Source: Phanerochaete sordida (lineage: Eukaryota > Basidiomycota > Agaricomycetes > Polyporales > Phanerochaetaceae). From it: a stretch of DNA of 64,000 nt. Shown piece by piece: positions 21,260 through 32,622 of the stretch. Under the pieces are notes generated by a model that worked only from the letters and a program-made list of their open reading frames with translations, ran no database searches and was not told the origin of the DNA. How positions within the stretch are numbered: the first letter of the stretch is position 1; every line of letters starts with the position of its first letter. A program made the position numbers and the translations under genes. The stretch is from positions 186,001 through 250,000 of the forward strand of contig BPQB01000006.1 of the NCBI GenBank assembly GCA_019973155.2. Reading direction: 5' to 3'.

Positions 21260-22869
21260 CTAATTCAACGAGATCTCCTCCGTGTCCCCGACCTCTTCGT
21301 CGCCAATATCCGGCCCCAACGGGGACCGCTCCTTCTCGACCGGCGGGGGAGGCGGCATCTCGACGGTGGGCGGCACGACCGGCGTGAGCGCGACCTCCTC
21401 CGTGTCCGTCGCGCGGTGGCCCTGTCCGCTCTGTCGGGGCGGCCCGCCGGCGTCGTGCTCGCCCTCGGGAGCCGCGCGCGCAGAGGCGGGGACAGGCGGG
21501 ACGGGCGGCGGTGCCTCGTCGGACGGCGACGGGAAGCGGAACGTCTTGCTCATCGTGCCCTTGCGCGCGCGTCCGCCGACGTCGCCATCCTCCTCTTCTG
21601 AGCCCTCGCTGTCGGGCTCCTCGGGCGTGGGCTCGATGGGCGCGACGCGCGGTGCTGATGCCGCCTGCGCCGTTGGTGGGGATGTCGCGTTGCGCGCAGG
21701 CGGTGGTAGAGACTGGCGACTCGCAGCTCGGGTGGCCTGTGCGTTCTGGTTGGCAGGGGACGGGAGCGTGGCTTGAGACATTGACTGCGGGCGCGAGAAG
21801 GGCGCTGAGCTGATTGGTGTGGATGGGGATGCGCCAAGGTAGAAGTTGCCGATGGCCACCATTCTAAGGCATACTCAGTACGGAAGCACGGCCAGCATGA
21901 AGGGCATACGCACTTATGTTGCGTTCTGCACTCCATGATCCAGTGGGGCGTGACGATCGGGATGCTCATTTGCAAAGCTTTCTGATATTCGACGCCTGGC
22001 GCATTTGAGACACCTCCTGTCGCTTCCGCTCCGGATGGTGTGGCTGCAGGTGTCGTGCAGACAAAGTGGGTGGTATCAATCTGGATTCTGTCGCTCCACT
22101 TGCCGCCAAGCTCGGTGAGCGCAGCTTTCGCCTCTTCCAGCAGGCGGTTGTCTTGGACATTACCAAAGCAGACGCGTATGCCGGACGTGTCTTCGAGCTT
22201 GTGTGTCCTGACAGTGATGGGATTGGACGAGTATGTTCCAGCAGTCGTGCGCAGGACGAGGTGGAAGGAGTATTCGGAGTTGAGCTGGAGGCCGGACAGC
22301 TTGGTGGACGTGTTTGAGAGGGGCGATGGAATGGCAGCGAGGCGCTGTCGGTTGCGGTATATGTCCAAAGAGCGCAGCTTTGCTGTTGCAAGTTGGATGG
22401 GCTCCCATTCAAGGGTTACGGAGGTCTGTGTCACGTTCCGCAGCTACAAAGCGCGTCGTTGGCTCATCGAACATCAGCGTGAGAGACTCGCATACGCACG
22501 TTCAGCTTAGGAGGCTCCGGTGTGTGAGTCCCATAGGTATCAAGTATTCCCTTCTGCAGATTCCAAAACTCCTGGTCGCGCCGCTTCTCTTCTGCGTGGT
22601 TCTGGATGACGGAGATGTTCACGATGGATCCCGTCGTGGCGCCAGGCGGAAGGAGCAGCGACGGGAACTCGATGAGATGCGCTCGCTCGCCGAGAAGTAT
22701 CTATGTCTGTGTTCGTCATGCCAGGCGTTCGTGAGAGCCGTAATGCGACACGTACAGCCATACCCGCATCTGCGTGTTACTGGTGAGCGCGCGTTCGCGT
22801 AGCCGGAGGAACGTTCCACGTACCTAGTTTGCCCACCGTGAACATGAAGCTCTCCTGTGACTTTGCCAT
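21260..22869 (-). CDS. CHS5: Chs5, exomer component for chitin synthase transport
   Basis: Chs5 is the scaffold of exomer, the trans-Golgi coat that sends chitin synthases and other cargo to the cell surface. Five exons (22869-22824, 22769-22756, 22700-22500, 22443-21914, 21863-21260) give 464 residues. The N-terminus (ESFMFTVGKLDAGMA, then RAHLIEFPSLLLPPG and GSIVNISVIQNHAEEKRRD) matches the Chs5 dimerisation region. A fibronectin type III domain follows (RNVTQTSVTLEWEP), then a BRCT domain (SGIRVCFGNVQDN to IPIVTPHWIMEC). These form the Arf1-binding FBE unit. The remaining 200 residues are Pro/Ser/Glu-rich and disordered. Exon 2 is only 14 bases; without it the conserved DAGMA would be lost and the frame broken. 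Confidence 0.93.
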
Positions 22870-23992
22870 CTTGTATAGTACACTCGGGAGTATGGACGAA
22901 GATGGAATGAGAGAGAGTGACCCTAGCCGTGGTCGTTGTTGTGGAGAGCCAATCTCGACTCGCCGCTACAGGTAAGGCACCTCTTCCCACGCTCACTTTA
23001 GTTTACTTACTAGTCACAAATGCATACTGACCTAGTAATTGACGCGTTTCCCTTCCAAACCTCTTCGTTCCTACACTCATCATGTCGTCTTCCACCGTCT
23101 GCATATATGCGTCTATATTGCCCTCGAATCTTCTTTGTTTTACTCCTTCACCCAGTTTCCGACCATCGGTACGCTTCAGGGTGAAGCTTGATCTGAATTT
23201 GAAGTGACCCAGAAAGGCTGAGCGCAGCTGGTGTACACTCGACAGACACGCAGGGCGAATTGCACCTATTGTCACGAGCTGGGTTAATGCACAAACCCAG
23301 AGTTCATATGCAACCAAGGGTTCTATTCAAGCTGTTTCCTTCTCGAAGCTTTCAAGGGACGTTCGCCTGCTCAACTTGAACACACACCTCTTTAGGACAA
23401 TATCCGCATCTTTCACGTCGCTGAACGTGGGCCAAGCCTGAAGCTTTGGGATCGCTCAGAGCACTCTCACATCAAACGCCTTTGGAAACGTAGGGACATG
23501 CGTCCTTACTAGGCCAAGCCGCAGCAGCCTAACATGGAGAGCGGCGCCCCGGCCGCTCGCGACGCGTCCGCCGCCCACCCCTCCCAACCTTTCCCATCCC
23601 AGCCTTGGAGTAGATCAGTGCCACGCCGACGGGCTTCCCCCTCCCCGAGCACGCACGCTTCAGACGTCGAGGCTAATTGGCGCTCCAGGCGCCTATACGC
23701 CACCAAGTCCCCGCCTACCGAAAAGAGAGGGTGTCTAACGCGGGATGCCATGCTTGGAACATTGCCACGGACCCCTTCCGACGATCCCGACTACCCGATG
23801 TTGCCGGATGAATCCCGAGAATCTCGCATGCACATCCGTCTTGGAGTGCAATACGTAGGGTGCGCAAGCCGCTGCCCCAGCGGAGGCTGACAATGCTGCT
23901 CGTCAGCCCGATTCACAAGGACCCAGCCGAGTGCATCCGCACGCTGGCTCACATTCCCGCCCACCGCGCTGCTCACGACCTCACACTACACC
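22870..23992. other. Intergenic region between divergent CHS5 and the Pls-like synthetase gene
   Basis: About 1.1 kb holding both promoters. Short open frames at 23003-23317 (minus) and 23534-23890 (plus) have no recognisable domain and I do not call them. No repeat is seen. Confidence 0.4.
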
Positions 23993-26900
23993 ATGTCCAT
24001 ACCGCTCTCCTTCGTGCGCTCTCTACCAGAACCGCCAGACGAGACTTCGCTCGGTGACCTGCTCGTGAAGCATGTCACAGACAACGGCCGTGTCCACACG
24101 TTCTTCGACTGCTTCCCGGACACCGAAAAGCCCGCGCTGTACTCGCCGGATACGATGCGCAAGCCGCTCTGCCACAAGATGATAAAGGAGTTCGTCTCGA
24201 CCTTCGTCTTCCCTGCATCGACACGAGACAAGCGGCTGGGCCCAAACGATCGCATCATGGTCGCTCTCCCCACAACTCCAGAGAACGGGCTAGCGCTCCT
24301 GTCCCTGGCTTGCTACCACACTACCGCGCCTGTCAACGCTACCTGCACGGCGTCCGAGCTGTTCGAAGACGCAGAACGGCTAGGTGCCAAGGCAGTCTTG
24401 TCGACAAGAGATGCCGAGGACCGGCTGGAGCTGAAGAATTTGAAGGAGAAGCTTGGCTGCGAAATCGTATACCTCGAACCGCGGACGAGTGGACCCACAG
24501 GTTTGTTTGACCTCACGTTGATGGACTTCCCGGACGAGATTACGGTCGGACATGACGAGGAGAAGCCAGAGCCGTCTCAGCTTCATAGCCTCGATGATCA
24601 GTCCCTCGTCCTACACACCTCAGGTACCAGCGGGAAGAAGAAAGTAGTGCCCTACACCCTTCGATCCCTCATCGTCGGCACTTGCGCCGTCATCTCGTCG
24701 TGGGACCTGAAGGAAGACGATATCAACAGTAAGTCGCCGACCTGATTCACAGAGGACGTTGTCTGACCTCGGAGCACCAGTGAATATGATGCCCCTGTTC
24801 CACGTCGGAGGCATCGCCCGCAATCTCTTCGCACCCATTCTTTCCGGAGGCGCGGCTGTCATGTGCGCAGGGTTCGATGCCGCCGCGTTCTGGTCGCTTT
24901 CCACGGAAATTGGTACTACGTGGTAAGTCCGTCATAAATACTTCAGCTCCATTACTCACTCGATTACAGGTACTACGCCGCACCCACTATGCACCAAGCA
25001 ATCCTGAACTCTCGACCTGACTCCATCGTACCCTCTCGCGACACCAAGTTCCGGCTCATCTGCAATGCCGCTGGCGGTCTGCTCCCTGTTCTCGCTGAGG
25101 AGCTGCGGAGCACCTTCGGTGCTATCATTCTGCCTTCATACGGGTCGACGGTGTGTACCATCCATATGCAGATCTGAAGGGTGCTGACGCAACCAGGAAT
25201 CCATGCCAATCGCGAGCCCACCTACCACGTACAAGCTCGAACGGCCTGGCTGCTCCGGCATTGCCTGTGGTCCGTATCTCTCCATCCGCGACCCGCTCAA
25301 CCTCGAGCGCGAGCTGCCGCGCGGGCAGACCGGCGCGGTCTCTGTGCGTGGCCTCCCAACTTTCGTCGGGTACGAGAAGGAGGCAACGACCGGTCAGCTC
25401 GACACCTCCGCGTTCTCGAGCGAGGGCTGGTTCGACTCCGGCGACTGCGGGTACATGGACGAGGATGGGTATTTGTTCATCACAGGGCGCTCGAAGGAGA
25501 TCATCAACCGAGGTGGCGAGGTCATCTCACCGTTCGAGATCGAGGAGGCCGTCCTCGTCGTCGCGAAGGACCGCGTGCGGATGACGATCGCGTTCTCCGT
25601 GGAACACGACGTCCTCCAAGAGGCGATTGGCGTTGTCATCGTCCCCGTCGACGGCGCACCCCGCGTCAGCCTCGGCGAGCTCCAGGATCTGCTGAAAGAG
25701 CAGCTCCACCCGTCGAAGTGGCCCTTCCTCGTCGTGTACATGGATGACTTGCCCAAGAACAACGCCGGCAAGCCTCTTCGGATCAAGCTCGCGCAGCGTC
25801 TCGACCTCGGCATGCTCAACGACGGCGTGCCGTCCCTGCAGCGCCATTACGAAGCGACGGCGCCCGACAAGAACGTCCCGCTCTCGGAGCCCATTCCCTG
25901 CAATCGTGTCGCCTTCGATATGGACGAGATGAAGCAGGCACTTTGCGACGTCCCCGATGTCAAGGATGTCGCCGTGCGCCAGCAGGACGACGGCACCCTC
26001 GACGCATTCATCTACACTGAGGACGAGGCGCTCGACTCCGACAAGGTCAAGGGCGCGCTGAAAGGCGTGCTCCCGGGGTACAGCATCCCGAGCTCCGTCT
26101 ACGTCTTCACGGAGCCGCTACCCACGTCCAACGGCGCCGTCGACTTCGCCGCCATGGAGGAGACCATCAAGGTCCAGAACGCGTCGCGCATGTCAGCGCG
26201 CGCGCTGCTCGTGCGCGACATCATCGCAGGCCTGCTGCAGAAGGACGCGGCGATGATCAGCGGCGACTCGGACTTTTTCCTGCTCGGCGGGAACTCGCTC
26301 CTGCTTGGCCGCCTCTCGTACGCGATCCGCAAGGAGACCGGCGCATCGCTCAAGGTCTCGGACCTGTTCACGAACAGCACTGTCAACGGTCTCGCTGCGC
26401 TCATCGATCAGGAGGTCAAGGCATTCATGGCTGCGGCGAGCGATCGCCAGGACGAGGGCGACGGAAAGGGCTACAACGCGAAGCCGCTTTTTGGGGAGGC
26501 CTACCAAGAGAACATCAACCAACGAAGCCAGTATCATCCCCTTTGTCTACTTGTCCAAATCTTCCCGACGCTGTTGTTCTACCCGCTGAAGGCCGCCTGG
26601 AACTGTGAGTCTGCATGCTCTTGCAAGGTTCAGGTCGTCTGACTACCTCGCACAGGGACCGTGATCCTTATCTTCCTGGCGTTCGTCACCGATTATCTTG
26701 ACAGCAATTACTGGACTCGTGTCGTCGCACTCATGCTTTCCATCATCATCGCCCGTCTGACCTCGCGCATCATCTGTCCTATCGCCGCTATCCTCTTCAA
26801 ATGGGCGGTCATAGGCAGGTACAAGCCTGGCCAGTACGAAATGTACGTGACTTTGTCCACCGCTCAGACCCTCGCTCACAGCCTCTCAGGTATAGCGTGT

Positions 26901-28980
26901 ATTATCTGCGATGGTGGATAGTCAACCAGTCTCTCCGTTCAGCTGGCCGCGGCATCTTCGCCGCGCATCCCAAGGGCATCAACCTCTACTGCAGGCTACT
27001 CGGCGCCAAGGTCGGCAAAGACGTCTGGATCGACTACACCGCAATTCTCGGCGAGTTCGATCTGCTAGAATTCAAGGACGGCTGTCGAATCGACAAGGCC
27101 CTGGTCCGCGGCTTTTGTGTCGAGCGCGAGGGACACTTCAGGCTCGGAAAAGTGGTCATCGGCCAGAACGCGACCATCAACACGTACACGCAGATCGCGC
27201 CGGGCGCGTCCATCCCCGATGGCTCGGTCTTTGGGCCGCACGCGTCGTCGCACGAGCAGCCGTCGCCCGCGTCGTTCGTGAAGTACAACCGGACGGACTT
27301 CCGGCAGCCGCACATCCTGCTCAAGCTCTTCGTCGCGCTCCCGATCATCGTCGCCGTCGTGTTCGTGTCGTACATCCCCTGGTTCGCGGCCATCTACGGC
27401 ATGGTGCACAACGTCCAGATCCGCGAGGTCGGCCTCAACTCCGTCGAATCCGTCATTAACTGGTTTGCGTTCCCGTCGCGCGTGCTGTTCCACATCGTCG
27501 CCCGCATGCTCCGCGTCGTCGGCGCGCCCATCGTGCAGGTATTCTTCGGCATCATCGTCAAGCGGCTCATGGGCCTCAATAAACCTGGGCCTGTCGAGGA
27601 ACAGACTCAGATGACTCTACTACGCCGCTACATCAACGGCGTGCTCCTGTCGCAATACACGCTCCGCCACGCCTTCGATGTACTTGGTACTCATTATGAG
27701 ATGACATCTGTACGCACTTCCCCTGCTGAAGTAGTTCTTGCTGACCTCCCCTGCAGATCGTCTTTCGACTTATGGGCGCCAAGGTCGGCAAGCGAGTCTA
27801 TTGGCCTGGCTCGGGTATCTACTGCCCAGACCCTGAACTCCTAGAGATTGGCGACGACGTCGTTTTTGGCTCCCGCTCCGAGATTTTTACCACGGACAAC
27901 ATCGGCTCCGAGAAGATCAGTGTCGGCAACGGCGCCATGATTGCGGATCGAGTGGTCCTCCTTCCCGGGACCCACGTTGGCAAGCGCACGGTCATGGGCT
28001 CAGGCTCTTTGGGCAAGCGCCGCGGTGTCTACGAAGACGGCTCGACCTGGATGGGCAACGACGGCGGCGAGGCAGCGATGTTCTCCAAGGGTCTTGGTGT
28101 CGAGCTCGACGAAGACACGATCACGCCATTCGGCCGCGCCTTCTACAAGCGCGAGGCGACCTACTTCGTCTTCCCCTATCCACTGCTCGTCCTCATCAAC
28201 ACCGTGCTCTCGTGCCTCTCCGCTGCATGGTGGTCCCTCGGCGCTGTCAGCGCTGCTCAGTTCCTCCGCCTGTACTTCATCCACGCTCGGCACTTGCACC
28301 TTTTCCACGCGAGCTGGTACCGCCCGGCCACGCTCTACGGCCTCATCGCGTCTCTCTTCATCATCATCATGACCTTGCAGTCGTTCATCGCCTTGATGTG
28401 GGTCATCGCCTTGAAGTGGATCGTTATCCGGAAGCGCAAGGAGGGGAGCTGCCCCTGGGACACCAGCTCGTACTGCCAGCGCTGGCAGCTGCACCTCACG
28501 CTCTCGAAGCCACTCTACCGCGGGCACGGCAACGGAGGCGTGCTCGCGACGCTCACCGGCTCGGCGTACATCGTCTGGTTCTACCGCGCGCTCGGCGCCA
28601 AGATCGGGAAGAACTGCACCATCTGGGCGGGCGGCCGCGTCGGGCTCATGACGGAGCCGGACCTCGTCGAGCTCGGCGACCGCGTGTCGCTCGACGAGTG
28701 CTCCGTCGTCGCGCACATCAACTCGCGCGGCCTGTTCGCGCTCAACCGCCTGCGCATCGGCACGGGCTGCGCCATGCGCACGGGCTCGCGCCTGCTCTCC
28801 GGCGCGCAGATGGAGGACTACAGTATGCTCATGGAGCACGCGCTGCTGCCTTCCGGGGATATCGCAGAGGGTGGCGGTGTATATGTGGGTTGGCCGGCGC
28901 GCCTGGTCGATCCTCGTCGCGGCTCGGCGACGTCGACTGCGGTGGGTTCAGCAGAGGATGTCCGTAGTAAAGATCAATGA
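23993..28980 (+). CDS. Pls-like single-module NRPS: adenylation, carrier, six-helix membrane and three hexapeptide transferase domains
   Basis: Seven exons (23993-24728, 24781-24922, 24970-25150, 25197-26604, 26656-26842, 26890-27709, 27757-28980) give 1565 residues. Residues 1-600 are an AMP-forming adenylation domain: phosphate-binding TSGTSGKKK near 215, GWFDSGDCGYMDEDGYLFIT, then GRSKEIINRGGE and the A10-type NNAGKPLRIK. The carrier domain has FFLLGGNSLL with the phosphopantetheine serine at about 720. Hydrophobic segments follow, separated by left-handed beta-helix (hexapeptide) domains, three of which start alike: LLGAKVGKDVWID, LMGAKVGKRVYWPG and ALGAKIGKNCTIWAG. There is no condensation or thioesterase domain. 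This is the architecture of bacterial epsilon-poly-lysine synthetase (Pls), in which membrane transferase-like domains form the amide bonds. The substrate is not predictable here. Product and membrane site are inferred. Confidence 0.9.
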
Positions 28981-29192
28981 GACGACACTCGTAGCTTACC
29001 TAGGTCCTTCTGTATTGGTCGAGATGTTCAATGAATTTATTCCCGATATTCGAACCCTGCCTGGATTTATCGGACGTCGGTACGGACGTCACGTTCCGCG
29101 TTTGCTTCCGCTGCCGCTGCCGGCGTCTCGGGTACAGTAATTCCACACTTGCCGCATGTCCTCGTCTTTCCCAACGATCACCATCACCTACG

Positions 29193-30471
29193 ATGCCTGC
29201 CCCGTATGTCATCGTCGGTGTCGCCGTGGTCAGCTTTGCCGCTGTCCTAGCGTTCAAGGAGGTGCGTGCACTCGTTCCGACGGCACCGAGACGACTGACA
29301 TGCCGGCTCAGTTCGTGTATGATCCCCACCTCGCTCCGAAGTTCGACGAGTTCCTCGAACGTCGGCGGCAACGTCAACGTCAGCAGCGACAGGAGCCCGT
29401 CGGGGTTCCTGCTCGGGAGAGCAGTGATACAGGGTCGGACGACTCGGACGACGATAGGCCCCTCCTACCCAGGGATAGCGAAGACGGCATGCGCGATGCC
29501 GACAGCATGTCCATCGAGCTCATGGACCTCAGAGCCAGGGAAACCGCAGAGTGGAGGAGTCCTAATACGAACGGTACCCTTCGCCAACGAAACCCCTCTG
29601 TCATGACCTCGAATGTGCTCGACGAGGTGCGCAGCCTGTTCCGAGCCGCTTGCATCCCCTCTGACCTGTGGTACAGTCCAACGTCTTCCTGCCTTACAAT
29701 CCCATATCGCCCATATCACCTGCCCCACAGTCTGCCACAGAAAGCTCTGCGCCGTCGTCCCCCTTCGCCCCTAGGTTCATGACCCAGGTCTCCACGGCGC
29801 CGGTGATACACAGCCCCTCGCCCAGGACCGCCATCAGCACCTCAAGGCTGCACGCATCTGTGAATGCAGAAACTGCTTCGCCAAGCCCTGCTGCCCCGAG
29901 CGCCGTTACGTCACCGCGCATGAGCAGCCCTGCATCCTCTGCCCGCTCAGACTCCACCGCGAGCTCGTTCGCGCCCGCCGTCGTCGGGCCCTCGAGCCGC
30001 GCGCCGAGCGAGCGGTTCGGCTCGCCGCGCAGCGAGGGCTCGCTCCTCTTCGACGGTGCGCGCAGCCCGACGCTCAGCGGCAGCTCGCCGGCGCGCTCGC
30101 GTGTTGTCTCACCCTTCGTTTCGGTTCCGCGCGCCCTCCCGGCCGTCGCCTCGCCCGCGGCAACTGACGCGTTCGCGGCGCCGTCCCTCCCAGAACGCAC
30201 GGTCTCGCCGCTGTCGCCCTTCTCCGACATCCACTCGCTCGGCTTCCGCTCGCCGTCGCCTGTCTTCCTGTCGCCGCAGCCCTCGAGCATGCACCTCACG
30301 GCAGAGAGCCGCACGGCGGTGCTCTCGCCATCCTTGCGCTCGGGGATGTTCAGTCCTTCCATGAGCTCTGTTGACGACCAGTTCGACGTCGCTTCCTTCG
30401 ATGGTAGCGATTTCGACAGCTGGAGCAGCGTCGGCAGGCGGACTCCGTCGCCTGGACTTGGACACGCGTAG
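29193..30471 (+). CDS. Single-pass membrane-anchored Ser/Pro-rich protein, unknown function
   Basis: Three exons (29193-29261, 29312-29626, 29677-30471) give 392 residues. Residues 3-20 are hydrophobic (APYVIVGVAVVSFAAVLAF) and look like an N-terminal signal anchor. Next come FVYDPHLAPKFDEFLERRRQ, an acidic Ser/Asp stretch, and about 260 residues dominated by Ser, Pro and Ala with many SP sites. The start gives a 69-base first exon in frame with the rest. I do not recognise a family. The 212 bases back to the synthetase stop codon must include its promoter. Confidence 0.65.
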
Positions 30472-30945
30472 TGTACGCTTCCACGATGATGCTCGGGACC
30501 TCCTCTCGTGCTTGTATCTATATAATGGTCTTTCTCTCGGGTTGCTGTCGTCGCTGTGCACTACGCATTCACGTCGCATCTGCATGTAGCAACATTGTAC
30601 ATTCTGTAGAGCTAGCTGTGTAAATATTGTACTACGTCAACTCTAAACACGTAGACCGCTGCCACCCCTCTGCAAGATGTTACCACCGCCGTCCACCGCC
30701 CTCGGCGCGCTTCCATGCTGAGTAAGTCCCACGCCGATCTGCGTGTCCTCGGTGTGATATTGACGGGTCCTTTCCCATGGCATTCACTGAAACGGAAGCT
30801 TTTCGAGAGCTCCCGGCATTCGCAAGGATCGTATCGATAGTGCGGGCGGCGTCGGTATGGTGCGGCCTTATGTAAGGGCCCCTCGGCAAAGCCATCATGC
30901 CTGCGGGGAAGGCAGATATAAGCCTGCGACCACTCACAAAATACC
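30472..30945. other. Intergenic region upstream of the aldo-keto reductase
   Basis: About 470 bases with AT-rich sequence at 30480-30660, probably the 3' end of the upstream gene, then the reductase promoter. Nothing else is visible. Confidence 0.4.
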
Positions 30946-32251
30946 ATGAACCGCATCTTCTCTCGCAGCTTCCGCGCCATGGCATCGACACTCTCAATCG
31001 ACTCGGCCGCCCGCCTGCGTTCCGGTGAGTTCGGGCTCGTGTGGCGTCACCTCGGCTCCATGACGGACTCTCGCCACGCAGGGTACCCCACGCCACTCCT
31101 GGGCCTGGGTGTGTACAAAAACACGGCGTGCCAGCCGGCCTGCCTGGCGGCGCTGAAGCACGGTTACAGGTGCCGCCTTCGTTCTCTTATATCCACTCGT
31201 TACTGAACACCGCACACAGGAAGATCGACACCGCCCGCATGTACGGGAATGAGGCGCAGGTCGGGGAGGCCCTAAAGGCCTGCGGGCTCTCCCGCGAGCA
31301 GTTCTACATCAGTGAGCCCCAGCGCACGCCGCCGTGCGCGCGCGGCATGCTCACCGCGCCCCGCAGCGAGCAAGATCAACACCTTCGACCCGTGCTCGTA
31401 CGACGAGACGCTCGCGGCCGTGGACGACTCGCTGCAGAAGCTCGGCCTCGGTAAGCAGGGCTGCCCGGCTCGGTGTCGCGGCGGCCATGACTCACGTCGT
31501 GGCGCGCAGAGTACCTCGACTACATGCTGATTCACGCGCCGCTCGTCTCGAAGGCGAAGCGTCTTGACATCTGGAAGGCTCTCATCCAGGCCAAGTCGCA
31601 GGGTAAGATCAAGGTGATCGGTGTTTCCAACTAGTGCGTCCCCCGTGCAAGTAGTGCTCCCGTACTTGTATAGCTCACCAGCCGTGGCACCGGTAGCGGC
31701 GTGAAGCATCTCGAGGAAATCAAGGCAGCTGGCCTGGAGGCCCCTGAAATCAACCAGATTGAGGTAGCCTTGGACGACGTCTCTATGCCTATGACACTCG
31801 CTGACCCACGCGGCAGCTCCAGCCGTTGTGTCAGCAGAAAGAGATCGTGGACTACTGCAAGAAGCACGAGATCTTCATCGAAGCGTATGCTCCTCTCATG
31901 CGCGGTCTGTGGGACCACGCCGCCATCACTGACGCTGCAAAGAAGGTGAGGCGAGAGCACGTCGTTGTATGGTCCAGTAGCTTATGGACTTCAATAGTAC
32001 AACAAGCACCCGGCGCAGATCCTCGTCCGTTGGTCCCTGCAGCGCGGGTAGGTGTCCTCACATGCTCTACTTACAGCATGCTGAGCCCTCGCAGATTCTC
32101 CCCGCTCCCCAAGTCCGACAAGCCGGAGCGAGTCGTCTCGAATGCAGACGTCTATGATTTCGAGATCAGCGCGGAAGACATGGCCCGTATCGACGCCCTG
32201 GACCGCGGCACAGAGGGTGCCATCACATGGAACCCAGTCGACTCTGAGTAG
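30946..32251 (+). CDS. Aldo-keto reductase
   Basis: Nine exons (30946-31024, 31082-31169, 31220-31311, 31367-31450, 31510-31633, 31682-31763, 31817-31945, 31998-32047, 32095-32251) give 294 residues. The enzyme reduces carbonyl compounds with NADPH in a TIM barrel. The catalytic tetrad is complete: Asp59 and Tyr64 in KIDTARMYGNE, Lys89 in TSKI and His123 in YMLIHAP. VIGVSNY, INQIELQPL and the cofactor-binding PLPKSDKPERV segment also match the family. Residues 1-12 (MNRIFSRSFRAM) are basic; a second ATG at 30979 gives a shorter cytosolic form, so mitochondrial targeting is possible but unproven. The physiological substrate is unknown. Confidence 0.9.
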
Positions 32252-32622
32252 AGAGAACAACACAGTGTACTATATGGTTCATTGTCCTAAAGGAACGACT
32301 ATTACAAAGCTGTATCAATGCGAGTTTAGACTATGCATGGGGTGAAAGTCCGTTTCGTGCAGGATATGGTGTAGGCAGATAGTTCAGTCCAATACTTTAC
32401 TACTTGAGTCCGTCCGAAAGTCAACGATGAGATACTAGATGCAAGGACCGACCAGAGTCCACCAATGTCTATGATTGCGAGAGAATACTGTCGATGGAAT
32501 CGTTCAAGAATTGCTTCCGAGACGATAGATCCGCCTTGGGAAATCTGGCCTGCATCGCTTCTCGTGCAGTCCTGGAGAAGGTCGGCCGTCAGCGCGCGGC
32601 ACATGGCTACGGAAGGGGGTGC
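32252..32622. other. Convergent 3' intergenic region
   Basis: About 370 bases between the stop codons of the aldo-keto reductase and the chitin synthase. AT-rich near 32260-32400. No gene or repeat seen. Confidence 0.45.
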
